Source: Turicibacter sp. (lineage in GTDB: Bacteria; Bacillota; Bacilli; MOL361; Turicibacteraceae). From it: DNA of 64,000 nucleotides. Position numbers and translations under genes: made by a program. A model generated the notes under the pieces. That model worked only from the letters and a program-made list of their open reading frames with translations, made no database searches and had not been told where the DNA came from. This document shows positions 18,417 to 27,667 of the stretch, piece after piece. Every line of letters begins with the position of its first letter. Positions within the stretch are counted from its first letter, which is position 1. Location: contig JAUMTV010000003.1 of NCBI GenBank assembly GCA_030531025.1, positions 1-64,000 on the forward strand, given 5' to 3'.

Positions 18417-19766
18417 CTAATCTATGTAATACACCAAGTCTTCATCAAATAGCTTACTCGACTGTTCTAAGTACTTCCAACGTAAATCAATGTATTGTTG
18501 AGCGTATGAAATTTCTCCCATTTCTTTATCATAACTAGTCCACTTTAATGTCTTAAATCCATACTTCGCCATTGAAATCCACGAGACATAATTAATCGAA
18601 AATGGATTTTTAGTGATAGCTAGCTTTCCAACATTTTCAGCAAATAATATTCCATTAGCAATACATAACATTATATTTAGTTTAGGATTACCTTTAATCT
18701 GTACATCTTGTTTTAAGAAGAAATTTTCCTTTAAAACAAATGAAAGTCTAGTTAATATTTCTATTAACATAACTGGCAGGCTCATCCCAATAAAATGATT
18801 AAAATTATAACCATCAGAGTACATTTTTTTAGATAAATCAGCTACTGTATAAGACTGTCCTCTATATTCAATTGAGCCGTATTGGATTAATTGTAAAAGT
18901 GGTGTGAACGGAGCAGGAACGCTTAATATTTTCCCTGTTTTACTCTTAGTTCCTACATCTGATAAAAAGTGCCCAAATACAGTAATAATACTTTCTATAA
19001 ATCCCTTAGTCTCTGCCTCTTTTACCGACTGAATAATCAATCTCCCATTTGCATCAATCGCGGTTAGCTGACCTTTCATCAAATCCCTTACTCCAAATAC
19101 AAAGCCAATAATCGGATCATGCCCCAGAGACTGAAAACGGTGATAACGAGGACAGAGACCTAAAACTTCTTGCGAAATCTTTGATGTATTTAAGGATATA
19201 TCGTAAGTAACCCTGTACTTCTCTTCTAAAAACTTAATCTTATCTTGTGACAAGATTTTATTCCAAAAATTCTCTGTACAAGATTTTAGCTTTCCCGAAG
19301 TTACCTCTTTACCACTAACTGTCGTAACTAAAAAATAATCCATTAAAGCAGCTAAAGATCCAAGAATACCCGATATAACATAATCATACTTATCTAGTCG
19401 ATATTGGTTTGAAAATTCCTGATAATAGCTACGCAATAGTCGATTAGCCTCTTCAACTTCTTCCTGTGTTGCAACATCATAAATATCTATATTTTTGTAT
19501 CCTGATTCATGAGATTCTTTTACTAAATCATTAAATGTTCTCTCTATTTGAATGCTTTCTTTATCAACAGGAGTTAAAATATTATCTACAGATTTAGGTT
19601 CTAACTTATCAAAATTAACTTGGTTAATACTCATAAACGATTTTAATTGCTTCTCTAATTCATCTAAGTCCGTATTTAATGTTTTATAAGAGTCATCTAA
19701 ATTTTTCAACTTATTTCTTTGATATTTCAAAACATCTATCTCATCTTGAAAAATATTTTTAGGCAT
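18417..19766 (-). CDS. Membrane-hydrolase-like protein, second gene of a coupled pair
   Basis: 449 aa, no family recognised with certainty. Residues 1-110 are coiled coil. The rest has hydrophobic helices and three histidine blocks: HRFQSLGHDPIIGFVFG (about 209-225), FGHFLSDVGTKSKTG (about 261-275) and FNHFIGMSLPV (about 322-332). The HDP...H-x-SDV...P spacing recalls DUF457/YdjM-type membrane-bound metal-dependent hydrolases, so a metal site near the membrane is plausible. Its ATG overlaps the stop of the glycine-zipper gene by 8 nt, which means coupled translation. I infer an effector acting on membrane or lipid. This is a lead, not a firm assignment. Confidence 0.5.
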   Translation of the reverse strand: MPKNIFQDEIDVLKYQRNKLKNLDDSYKTLNTDLDELEKQLKSFMSINQVNFDKLEPKSVDNILTPVDKESIQIERTFNDLVKESHESGYKNIDIYDVATQEEVEEANRLLRSYYQEFSNQYRLDKYDYVISGILGSLAALMDYFLVTTVSGKEVTSGKLKSCTENFWNKILSQDKIKFLEEKYRVTYDISLNTSKISQEVLGLCPRYHRFQSLGHDPIIGFVFGVRDLMKGQLTAIDANGRLIIQSVKEAETKGFIESIITVFGHFLSDVGTKSKTGKILSVPAPFTPLLQLIQYGSIEYRGQSYTVADLSKKMYSDGYNFNHFIGMSLPVMLIEILTRLSFVLKENFFLKQDVQIKGNPKLNIMLCIANGILFAENVGKLAITKNPFSINYVSWISMAKYGFKTLKWTSYDKEMGEISYAQQYIDLRWKYLEQSSKLFDEDLVYYID

Positions 19767-20325
19767 TTAAATCTGACTCCATATCTCTTTTAGCCCCCAT
19801 TAACATCTCCATCATCAGTTTTAGGTGATTTAAACGTTCAACAGAAGCATCTTTTTCTCGTTCTAATTTTAACATCATTCGATCATGAGCTAACATAATA
19901 CGTTGAATTAGCATCTCTTTTTCTTGAATCAACTTCTTTTGCTTCGCTTTATTAGCAACAGCATATGCACCACCACCTAATATTACTGCTGGTGCAGCTA
20001 ATACACCTATCCCGGCAACCATTCCTCCTCCAACTAAAGCTCCAGCAGTTGCTAATCCCGAGGTAATTCCAGCCCCACTTAATCCAGCATATCCTAAAAC
20101 ACTTAATAAGCCAACACCTGCTGCTCCTCCTGCTGCAAGGCCTGCACCTGCCGCACCAATTCCAAAAGCTTCAGACTTTAATATTTTATCTAATATGATT
20201 CCTAAATCACCTTTTACATCTGCAGTTGTTCGCTCCCCATCATTTAATGTTAGTTCTGCTTCTTCTAATAATTTTTTCACTAAATCTAATGATTCACTAT
20301 TCTTAAAATTTATTTTTTTTGCCAT
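19759..20325 (-). CDS. Glycine-zipper membrane protein with coiled-coil tail
   Basis: 188 aa from the ATG at 20325, nine bases after AAAGG. Residues about 45-125 are a long Gly/Ala-rich hydrophobic hairpin of glycine-zipper type (GAAGAGLAAGGAAGVG and similar). They are followed by a charged coiled coil (about 130-180). Such segments oligomerise in membranes or form pores. It is the first gene of a two-gene operon with the hydrolase-like protein, read from a promoter carrying the 18-bp palindromic motif. Function unknown; a membrane partner or pore is inferred. Confidence 0.55.
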   Translation of the reverse strand: MAKKINFKNSESLDLVKKLLEEAELTLNDGERTTADVKGDLGIILDKILKSEAFGIGAAGAGLAAGGAAGVGLLSVLGYAGLSGAGITSGLATAGALVGGGMVAGIGVLAAPAVILGGGAYAVANKAKQKKLIQEKEMLIQRIMLAHDRMMLKLEREKDASVERLNHLKLMMEMLMGAKRDMESDLNA

Positions 20326-20387
20326 TTCTATCATCCTTTAATCCTATAATACATTTTACATCTAATTAAGCATTTAATCTCTTCTGT

Positions 20388-20422
20388 ATTATACAAAATT
20401 TGAACCGACATTTTTTGACGGT
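20388..20422 (-). promoter_or_regulatory. Promoter with palindromic motif at -35 (copy 1)
   Basis: On the minus strand ACCGTCAAAAAATGTCGG (20405-20422) is followed after 11 nt by TATAAT (20388-20393), about 60 nt before the glycine-zipper gene. There is no TTGACA-like -35; the motif occupies its place. Matching copies lie at 22177-22211 and 43829-43862. Confidence 0.65.
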
Positions 20423-20528
20423 GAAAAGAACAAATTTGAATTAATCGCTTAATCCATCGTTCCAAATATTTCAGTTACCTCAACAAAAAGTCATTAAGAG
20501 CTAAAACTTAATAGCTTCCTGTAGATTA

Positions 20529-21707
20529 TCAATTTAATAAAAACGGATATTCTCTATAAATTAAATCTACTTGTGAACGACCAAATCCATATGAATCATC
20601 ACTAATATCTTCATACATCTCTATAATTTGAGTTGCCTTATCAATCATCTGTACCAGATATTCTCTATCGTATTGATTTGAGAGTATAAATCGATATTCA
20701 TAATCTGGTCTAGCCATATCTTCTAAAAGGTTTAGATATAAATCAATTGCACTAATTAAAGTTTGATTATTTGTCACCCCTCTAAGATCTGTATAATAAG
20801 GAACACTATCTTCTTTTATATTCGAAATTAACTGATTAATAGTTTCATAATCGTTCTCTACGATTGCAATAACTAACTGTCTTAACTCTTCACCCGCACA
20901 AGAAGAGATACTATCTAAATAACTAATCAATTCGATTGGCGCTTCTTCTTTAACCTCAGGAGTAATTGTCTCAGTAGTAGAATTAAAATAATTAGTAGTA
21001 TAATTCTCTATCACATAATAATTTAATCTATCTGAAAAAACTAGATTTGCTGTTAATGTACCAATTAATTCACTTTGCATGGAAGGAGTCCAAGTTGACT
21101 TCGGCTGTAAATATTGTTCGTATATATTTTCTTCCATTGATGAATCAAATCGATAAATAGAACCTTCTATAAGAAAACTTCCATCACCATTATCAAATAT
21201 ACGATCAACTTGAGTGACAATATTTATATTGTATCCCATTGGTAATGATGGATGATAATACTTATTATCTATGAATAGCCATTCATCATTTCCTTTCTTC
21301 TCTAACTGACAATCGAAATATTGATTCAACTGTTCATTAAAATCATCATAGGAGAAAACATCGTAATAAATTCCATCAACTTCTTCATAATCAACTTTAT
21401 CCATCCCCTCATAGACGAATAACCAAAATCCTAAGTCCAATAGCTGATCATGATTTGGATTTTCCTTATCATAGCTTGTAAATCTACTATTACTTAAATC
21501 GCTTAAATATACATTTACTTTATATAAATCTGAATTGATGAGCTGTCCCGTTATCTCCTTACGTTCTATAACTTCTTGTGTTTGTTCGTGTAATTCTTCT
21601 TGATCTTGAGGGATTTTAGTAGAAGATTGACACCCACTTAATGACATTCCACTTAATGACATTCCACTTAACAGTAATAGTAACATACAGACTCGTTTCA
21701 TTTTCAT
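20529..21707 (-). CDS. Large lipoprotein of unknown function
   Basis: 392 aa from 21707, the ATG seven bases after GGAGAG. The lipoprotein signal peptide ends in the lipobox LSGC, so the protein is anchored outside the membrane. The signal contains a 15-bp tandem duplication (MSLSG twice). The mature part is acidic and rich in Tyr, Asp and Asn, with no recognised domain. It follows the PH-domain gene by about 30 nt in one operon. The 41477-43775 pair in island 2 has a similar lipoprotein-plus-membrane theme and the same promoter motif. Confidence 0.65.
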   Translation of the reverse strand: MKMKRVCMLLLLLSGMSLSGMSLSGCQSSTKIPQDQEELHEQTQEVIERKEITGQLINSDLYKVNVYLSDLSNSRFTSYDKENPNHDQLLDLGFWLFVYEGMDKVDYEEVDGIYYDVFSYDDFNEQLNQYFDCQLEKKGNDEWLFIDNKYYHPSLPMGYNINIVTQVDRIFDNGDGSFLIEGSIYRFDSSMEENIYEQYLQPKSTWTPSMQSELIGTLTANLVFSDRLNYYVIENYTTNYFNSTTETITPEVKEEAPIELISYLDSISSCAGEELRQLVIAIVENDYETINQLISNIKEDSVPYYTDLRGVTNNQTLISAIDLYLNLLEDMARPDYEYRFILSNQYDREYLVQMIDKATQIIEMYEDISDDSYGFGRSQVDLIYREYPFLLN

Positions 21708-21739
21708 AATTAATCTCTCCAACAATACTAAATTCTATA

Positions 21740-22102
21740 TTAACATATAGCGTTATTTAAAATTTTAGTTAAAGGGCGGATATCCGTACCTTTTATAAAT
21801 TCAAATTGCATTTGATTAATACCTGATGCCCAGATTTTCAATTCAGCATCTAAATCAAATGTCCCAGCACTTTCACATGAAAAAGCCGTAATCTTAGACA
21901 AAGGTATAACCATGTACTCTTTCTTTTTCCCTAAGATACCTTGAATATCAATAATCAATAATTTCTTATTTGTGACGATCAGACGGTCTCGAATAGATTT
22001 AAAAGATAACAAAATTTGTTCATCTTCTCCAATTAAAAAATCAAATAATTCTCTACCATCTTCTAAAGATACTAAAGATAACGCTACAATTTTACTTTCC
22101 AT
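21740..22102 (-). CDS. PH-domain-like protein
   Basis: 120 aa, predicted as a single bacterial pleckstrin-homology-like domain (bPH, YokE/SHOCT-associated type). It shows FLIGEDEQILLSFKSIRDRLIVTNKKLLIID, then IPLSKITAFSCES, the usual strand pattern and closing helix. Probably cytosolic and protein- or membrane-binding. Strong SD AGGAGGG. First gene of an operon with the lipoprotein, behind a promoter with the 18-bp motif. Confidence 0.65.
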   Translation of the reverse strand: MESKIVALSLVSLEDGRELFDFLIGEDEQILLSFKSIRDRLIVTNKKLLIIDIQGILGKKKEYMVIPLSKITAFSCESAGTFDLDAELKIWASGINQMQFEFIKGTDIRPLTKILNNAIC

Positions 22103-22176
22103 TTAATAACCCTCCTATTAATTTCTTAGATGTTTAAAAGTTTAATATCTCATTCAGTAGCTTTTATTCCTTCTTA

Positions 22177-22211
22177 ATTCTACCAAACAAAATCCGTCAT
22201 TTTTTGACGGT
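22177..22211 (-). promoter_or_regulatory. Promoter with palindromic motif at -35 (copy 2)
   Basis: On the minus strand ACCGTCAAAAAATGACGG (22194-22211; perfect CCGTCA/TGACGG arms) is followed after 11 nt by TAGAAT (22177-22182). It lies upstream of the PH-domain and lipoprotein operon and just downstream of the Mor-like gene. Confidence 0.65.
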
Positions 22212-22219
22212 CTCTTTAT

Positions 22220-22483
22220 TTACGAATTATCTTTCATCGATTTTTGAATTAACTGCTTAATCCAACGTTCTGAATATCCAAGATTTCGCGATAACTCTTT
22301 TAAATTTTTACCATTATAATGTTTCTGCAAGTAGTTCATGGTGTACTCTTTACTATACAATCTCATTGGAAAGGACACCTGTTGCCCCCTATAATACTGA
22401 TAAATCTTGTGAGTGATTTCTTCTCCTAATATCTCAACCATATCACTATAGATTCCATTATAGTCCTGTGCCTTACCTCTCAT
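22220..22483 (-). CDS. Mor-like transcription activator
   Basis: 87 aa resembling the Mor/C activator family of phage Mu. It has an N-terminal dimerisation helix (DMVEILGEEITHKIYQYYRG) and a C-terminal helix-turn-helix (YNGKNLKELSRNLGYSERWIKQLI, about 55-78). Mor proteins bind dyad sites at the -35 of promoters that lack a -35 hexamer. SD GGGAGGTG precedes the start. It lies between the recombinase and the first cargo operon and is the best local candidate to act at the palindromic promoters next to it; that link is inference. Confidence 0.75.
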   Translation of the reverse strand: MRGKAQDYNGIYSDMVEILGEEITHKIYQYYRGQQVSFPMRLYSKEYTMNYLQKHYNGKNLKELSRNLGYSERWIKQLIQKSMKDNS

Positions 22484-22578
22484 ACTTCACCTCCCTAATA
22501 GACCCTCACAATAATAACTGTTTTCACAAAAAGTATCATTGCAGTTTTTCCTTGTAAAATTCCATGAAGACTTCCTTA

Positions 22579-24189
22579 TCAACTCACCTCCTTTAAAGGT
22601 GAATAAGCATAGATAACTTTTTTTGAATAAACCTTTGTTTCTATCAATATCACCTGTTTGAACTCAACAAAAAAGCCACCGAGATTGTATTCAACCTCGA
22701 TGGCTTCGTTATAAATCGTGATCCTATGAATGAATCGTGATAAGATATACTTCATCATTTCATCATTATTTTTTAAAACATACTCTTTGGCTTCTTCTAA
22801 AATATCTTTCATTTGATCTAATGTAAGATTAACTTCTGATTGTTTCACTTGATGATTTTGTATTTCATTTGTTAAGACAATCTTTTGTTGTTCTAATCGT
22901 TGTAATTCCGCAGTAATGGTATCAATACTTCCTAATCCTCCTGCCGCAATTGCTTGAACTAAATTTGATGCTTTTTGATTCACTTCTGCTAACTGTTTCT
23001 CTAACTTAGGTAAATCATGATCCATCTCTGAAATCTTTTCTTTCAATTTCTCATTCACTTTTTGATGTAATCGTTCTAAATGTTGAGGATTTAAAATAGT
23101 TGTAAAGAGTTGTTGGACAATAAAATTATCTAATAAGGTTCTGTTAATCTCTTTACACTTACATGGATTCTCAATTTTCTTACGTTTTGAACATCTGTAT
23201 GAAACGTATTTTTGTTTGTTTCTACCTCCAATTCGTGCACTTCCATGATAAGATGATCCACACTGACCACATTCTATCAGTCCTGAAACTAGATAAACTT
23301 CTTTTGCTTTTGAGGCTCCTTTAGAACGTTGACGACTAGCTAATAGTTTTTGGACTTGTTCAAATGTTCCTTCATCTATAATAGCAGGTAATCCATTTGG
23401 CACACGAATGATTTCTGATTCATCCTTATTTTTACGATGTGATCGTTTCATGCCTGGGTGTTTGGGTTTAGATAAGCTACGCCCAAAGACATACTCACCT
23501 TTGTATTTTGAATTAACAAGGATATCATAAAAAGATGAATTTGCAGAAAACTTATTACCTATTTTAGTACGATACCCTAATACATTCAGATACTCTGCTA
23601 ATTCTCGATAACTCCATCCTTCTAAGAACTTTTTAAAGATAATGCGAATAGACTCTGCTTCTTTTTCATTAATGATGTACTGCTTTGTAATCGGATCAAC
23701 ATCATATCCTAAAGGTGGTAATCCTCCGTTATGCAAACACTTGTAGGCGTTCTCTTTCAAACCTTTCATTACTTCGCGACTGAGATTGGCCGAGTAGTAG
23801 GCATTTACACCAAGTTGGATAATCTGTTGTAGTTGTCCTTCAGGTGTATCCGAGAATTGTTCGATGACACTAATCACCTTTACTCCATATTGAGCTAATT
23901 CACTTTCAATATTTAAGGTATCACGAACATTACGAGAGAAACGATCCATTTTATGAACGATGACCACATCAAATAAACCTTTCTTAGCATCTTCTATCAT
24001 TCGTTGGAAGTTTGGTCGATCGGTATTTGTCCCTGTCAATGCCATATCAATATAATCACCTACAGGTGTATAATCATGCTCACCCATAAATTTATAGATG
24101 GCTCTTAATTGTGCATCAATCGACTCTTCTCGTTGATTACTACTACTGAATCGACAATAAGCAGCCGCTCTTGATTTCTTCCTAATCAC
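22579..24189 (-). CDS. Large serine recombinase of island 1
   Basis: 536 aa; the start is the GTG at 24189, eight bases after GGAGG. Residues 1-150 are a resolvase-type catalytic domain with nucleophile Ser15 (YCRFSS) and the VVIVHKMDRFSRN active-site helix. A recombinase domain and a zinc ribbon follow (CGQCGSSYHGS, then YRCSKRKKIENPCKCKE), then a coiled coil (about 375-470). It presumably integrates the island at the ssrA core. It is about 65-70 percent alike by eye to the recombinase at 44522, consistent with both islands using one site. Confidence 0.93.
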   Translation of the reverse strand: MIRKKSRAAAYCRFSSSNQREESIDAQLRAIYKFMGEHDYTPVGDYIDMALTGTNTDRPNFQRMIEDAKKGLFDVVIVHKMDRFSRNVRDTLNIESELAQYGVKVISVIEQFSDTPEGQLQQIIQLGVNAYYSANLSREVMKGLKENAYKCLHNGGLPPLGYDVDPITKQYIINEKEAESIRIIFKKFLEGWSYRELAEYLNVLGYRTKIGNKFSANSSFYDILVNSKYKGEYVFGRSLSKPKHPGMKRSHRKNKDESEIIRVPNGLPAIIDEGTFEQVQKLLASRQRSKGASKAKEVYLVSGLIECGQCGSSYHGSARIGGRNKQKYVSYRCSKRKKIENPCKCKEINRTLLDNFIVQQLFTTILNPQHLERLHQKVNEKLKEKISEMDHDLPKLEKQLAEVNQKASNLVQAIAAGGLGSIDTITAELQRLEQQKIVLTNEIQNHQVKQSEVNLTLDQMKDILEEAKEYVLKNNDEMMKYILSRFIHRITIYNEAIEVEYNLGGFFVEFKQVILIETKVYSKKVIYAYSPLKEVS

Positions 24190-24317
24190 GTCTAAAACCT
24201 CCAATTATCAATCTAATTTTTAAATAAATCAATAATATAATATCTATTTTTAAACTCATTCATTACTCTTTAAAATTTGATCCTTTTTGGAAGAAATAAA
24301 GAGATCAGTTAATCTCT

Positions 24318-24449
24318 TTATTCTTCTGCTTCTTCCTCCTCCCAATCAAAAAGCAACTCATCATCCGATTCAGAATCATAGTCTAGCCATTTCAATTGTT
24401 GATATTCTTCAAAATCTAAACATTCTAATTCATTTTCTTCATAATACAT
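24318..24449 (-). CDS. Tiny acidic protein (43 aa)
   Basis: MYYEENELECLDFEEYQQLK..., with nearly half its residues Asp or Glu and a run of Glu at the end. AAGGAT lies about 10 nt upstream. It is in line with the leftward small genes between the primase and the recombinase. Highly acidic small proteins on mobile elements can mimic DNA, but nothing specific supports that here. Confidence 0.4.
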   Translation of the reverse strand: MYYEENELECLDFEEYQQLKWLDYDSESDDELLFDWEEEEAEE

Positions 24450-24488
24450 ACTTAATACTTATCCTTTATCTCTGTTAAATTTTATACA

Positions 24489-24656
24489 TTACTCATAAAA
24501 GTCTTGCTCAATAATATACTTTGGTGGTTCATAGTAATCTTCAAATTCGAAATGTGCTGGTGGAATATATCCCTTAATTAACTCACTAAAAATGAATTCT
24601 TGTTGTAGCAAATTACCCTCGTTATCAATCATCGTATAAATTTTTTTATCACTCAT
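24489..24656 (-). CDS. Small protein of unknown function (55 aa)
   Basis: Starts at about 24656 (MSDKKIYTMIDNEGN), eight bases after GGAGG; the open frame extends upstream to 24713 but without a good SD. Acidic and Tyr-rich at the C-terminus (FEFEDYYEPPKY). It is part of the row of small leftward genes behind the primase. Confidence 0.5.
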   Translation of the reverse strand: MSDKKIYTMIDNEGNLLQQEFIFSELIKGYIPPAHFEFEDYYEPPKYIIEQDFYE

Positions 24657-24759
24657 AAAACAAACCTCCAGTATTTTGTAATCAATTTCGATCAATAAAG
24701 GTAAAGAATTCACAACTCTTTACCTCTTTCTAAAACTAATATTAAAAACTTCTCATAAT

Positions 24760-24912
24760 CTATCCACTAGGTGCTAATTGTCCTGATACAAGATTATTTG
24801 AGAAAACCTGCGTACAAACCCAGGTACTCAATAGTTCTAAAATTTCTTCTGATAATTCAAGTTGAACTAATGGTAATTCTTTTAATTCTTGACGACTATA
24901 CTGTTTATTCAT
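24760..24912 (-). CDS. Small helical protein (50 aa)
   Basis: MNKQYSRQELKELPLVQLEL..., starting after GGGAGG. No family was recognised. It occupies the same position after the replication gene as the 48-aa ORF at 47235 in island 2, though the sequences are not clearly alike. Confidence 0.5.
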   Translation of the reverse strand: MNKQYSRQELKELPLVQLELSEEILELLSTWVCTQVFSNNLVSGQLAPSG

Positions 24913-25011
24913 GGTATACATTCCTCCCTAACTTGAGACGAGTTGACAAGTAAAAACCAAAAAATATTTTTTTCTAACTAACTGATTGGATATAAAATAT
25001 ATTTTTCATTT

Positions 25012-26727
25012 TTACTTGACGTCTCGCCCCCAATCTCTTAGTGTAATCCCAGTAACAATACGCAAGTCATTTTTCCTACGATTGTAAGTAATTTCTTCAC
25101 TAGTAAATGCTGCAATTGCTTTTTTAAATTGTGCCCAGAAAAACTCATCAGTTAACTGATAATACTGACTTAACTTCTTTTTTCTTACCCAATCATTAAA
25201 ACACCAAATAACGTCTTGCTTATATGCATTCTTCTCCGAATCAATCACAATATGATCCTTAATAAATGCTTTGAATGGATTTTGATTCACTTCATAGTCA
25301 TCAATGGCTCTTTGGCAGACTTGACTAGACGTCAAATGATAGCTATTTTTTTTCAATCGATGATAACCCTCCAATGACCATCGCAATATTCCATCTAGCT
25401 CTGCTAGTAACTTCTCCTTTAAATTTGGATCTTGTACTAATTGTCCAGTTTTAGAAGTTTGATTAGGATCAGCAAATTGAACATTGAATGGAACAATGTA
25501 CAGCCTTCTTAAAAATCCATATGATGTATCTTTACATTTAAACATGTTATTTGTGACAACAAATAACTTCACAAAAGGTTTAATTGAATATGAATCCTTA
25601 TATTTTTTTTCGATTTGCACACAATCATCACCTGTTAATAACTTGATATGTTCAGAATTAATAAAACCATCATTCTCATTCTCAGCAGAAACATTCAGCA
25701 ACTTTCCTTCGATTGCCTGAAGACCGAACTTACTCTCTAATTGATTTAACGATGCGTTAGAACAATTCTGCTTTCCACAAAGTGCTTCTAAAATACTGAT
25801 CAACAATGACTTACCGTTTTTTCCTAATCCTAAAAAGACAAAAAACTTTTGTAATTTTACATCTGTTGTTAATGTATACCCAAATATCTCCTGAATCACT
25901 TGAATACGTTCTTGATCTCCTTCAAAAATTTCATTTAGAAATTGAATGAATCTTGGACACTCACTTTTAGACGTATAATTAATTGGCAATTGAACTGTGG
26001 TTAGTATATCAGGATCATGTGGTAATAACTTCATGGCATTTACATCAATTAATCCATTTTTAACATTAATGTATCTATGATCAACTTCTAATGTATTCAA
26101 TTGTAGCGCATCAATTCTCAACTCATCTATCAATTCTTTAACTCGAATTAATCTCCATATCTTTGGATTAATTGTATTGGTAATATCCTTGATTTGTTTC
26201 TTAAGAAACGTCTCTTCAATTGACACATAGTATCCTTTTTGGTCATATGCCCAAAACTGATTTTTAATATTTAATAATTTAATACGCGTCAAAATATAAC
26301 TAGAGCATTTAGTAATATCTAAGTAGTGTTGCTTTGAATCATATCCTATTTTTCCTACTTTAGATTTTTTAATATCATCAAGGATAAATTGATATGGATG
26401 TCCCTCAAATGAAAATTTATAACCATTTTGTTCTAGTTGGTCATAAGTCATTGGAGACGCATTATATTCCAAACAAATTTTTGTTTGTTCGATTAATTCA
26501 GAATACGCTTGGATATCCGAGAAATGATACGCTAAATATTCAAATGCCTGCTGACCAAATTGACTGAAATTACTCGCGATGGCTTTTTGTAAAATTGAAT
26601 GATCTGCTCCGTAACATTTTACAAATTGAACTAAAGGTTCCTTATCGATACATTCATGAATATTGAATGTATCCTTTGTAATAATCTGTAAGGTATTTTC
26701 TAAAGATAACTGTTTAATTGTTTTCAC
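25012..26727 (-). CDS. D5/P4-type primase-helicase of island 1
   Basis: 571 aa, SF3 helicase of the phage/plasmid primase family. A D5_N-like region (about 200-290) precedes Walker A GLGKNGKSLL (about 297-306). The B/B' region and motif C follow (KPFVKLFVVTNNMF, about 383-396), then the arginine-finger region FLRRLYIVPF. The N-terminal part lacks a clear archaeo-eukaryotic primase motif, so it may be helicase only. The GTG start follows AGGAGG. It follows the DUF669-like gene by a few bases. It probably unwinds the excised circle for replication. Confidence 0.85.
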   Translation of the reverse strand: MKTIKQLSLENTLQIITKDTFNIHECIDKEPLVQFVKCYGADHSILQKAIASNFSQFGQQAFEYLAYHFSDIQAYSELIEQTKICLEYNASPMTYDQLEQNGYKFSFEGHPYQFILDDIKKSKVGKIGYDSKQHYLDITKCSSYILTRIKLLNIKNQFWAYDQKGYYVSIEETFLKKQIKDITNTINPKIWRLIRVKELIDELRIDALQLNTLEVDHRYINVKNGLIDVNAMKLLPHDPDILTTVQLPINYTSKSECPRFIQFLNEIFEGDQERIQVIQEIFGYTLTTDVKLQKFFVFLGLGKNGKSLLISILEALCGKQNCSNASLNQLESKFGLQAIEGKLLNVSAENENDGFINSEHIKLLTGDDCVQIEKKYKDSYSIKPFVKLFVVTNNMFKCKDTSYGFLRRLYIVPFNVQFADPNQTSKTGQLVQDPNLKEKLLAELDGILRWSLEGYHRLKKNSYHLTSSQVCQRAIDDYEVNQNPFKAFIKDHIVIDSEKNAYKQDVIWCFNDWVRKKKLSQYYQLTDEFFWAQFKKAIAAFTSEEITYNRRKNDLRIVTGITLRDWGRDVK

Positions 26728-26743
26728 TTCAATCTGCCTCCTA

Positions 26744-27310
26744 TTATGCCTGTGATTTAGTAAAAATACGACGTGGAATACCTGGTCCAGTCCGTCTTCT
26801 ACGTTGCTCCATCTCGGCTATCTTTGATTTAAAATCGGTCTTATCCACTTCAAATTTAACTTCAATATCCAGCTCATCGTCTAAGTCAAATTCATCATCA
26901 AAATCAGATTTTGAGCTATTTATTGAAGATTCTTCGATCATAATTGGAGTAATTGATTTAACATTTAAGTATGGACCTGAATTAACAACTTCCACCTCAA
27001 CATCTACCTGACATAATTTACTCAAATCAGGTTGTTGATTTAAAGCTAATTCAATACCAAAACTATTCATTAATTTTACAAAATGATAGTTATGAAATTG
27101 AAACTTTGTCATATAGGTTGCTAAATAACTTCTACCCTCAGAATTAATCTGAACTGGAAGAGTTAAACATAAATAATTATTACGTGTACGAGTAAGAGAA
27201 TATCTTTCTGTACGTCCTTGATAGATACCATCTGACAATGTCTCATTCTTAAAGAAATCATCCTTTACGTCTTGCCAATTATCCCCCGTTGGTAAATTTG
27301 TACTTCCCAT
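26744..27310 (-). CDS. DUF669-like (single-strand-binding-like) phage protein
   Basis: 188 aa from 27310, after GGAGGT. The core (GIYQGRTERYSLTRTRNNYLCLTL...LMNSFGIELALN...VEVEVVNSGPYLNVKSI) resembles DUF669 proteins, which phages encode beside replication genes and which are thought to bind single-stranded DNA. It ends in a very acidic tail (about 135-160), as in SSB proteins, and a basic end. First gene of the leftward replication operon. Confidence 0.6.
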   Translation of the reverse strand: MGSTNLPTGDNWQDVKDDFFKNETLSDGIYQGRTERYSLTRTRNNYLCLTLPVQINSEGRSYLATYMTKFQFHNYHFVKLMNSFGIELALNQQPDLSKLCQVDVEVEVVNSGPYLNVKSITPIMIEESSINSSKSDFDDEFDLDDELDIEVKFEVDKTDFKSKIAEMEQRRRRTGPGIPRRIFTKSQA

Positions 27311-27667
27311 AACCTTACCTCCATCATTTCTTAAATTTTCAAAGAGCATTAATCTTAGTACAAAAAATTGTATTTACTTGCCGGTAAGAGTATCAGATAA
27401 TCTCTAAAACCTCTATTCTCTCATCGGCAAATAAAAGATATCATACTTTTATATTTATATTCAAACCAGATGTATAATCTTAAAAGTTAAACTTATAGGG
27501 TATTAAAAACCGATTTTTAATATTTTATATTCCACTTATGTTTTATCATATTTTTATGTGGGAGCATCCCCTCCCAAGTTCTATTTAACTGATTAAGATA
27601 ACTACCTTATTCACTTCTATATGGTATAATTTTAAAAAAATTAATTATTTCAAAAGTTGGTGAAAAA
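27311..27667. promoter_or_regulatory. Divergent control region of island 1
   Basis: About 350 AT-rich bases between the leftward replication operon and the rightward regulator. A TATAAT box near 27624 serves the regulator. No clear operator palindrome was found here, unlike the matching place in island 2. Confidence 0.45.
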
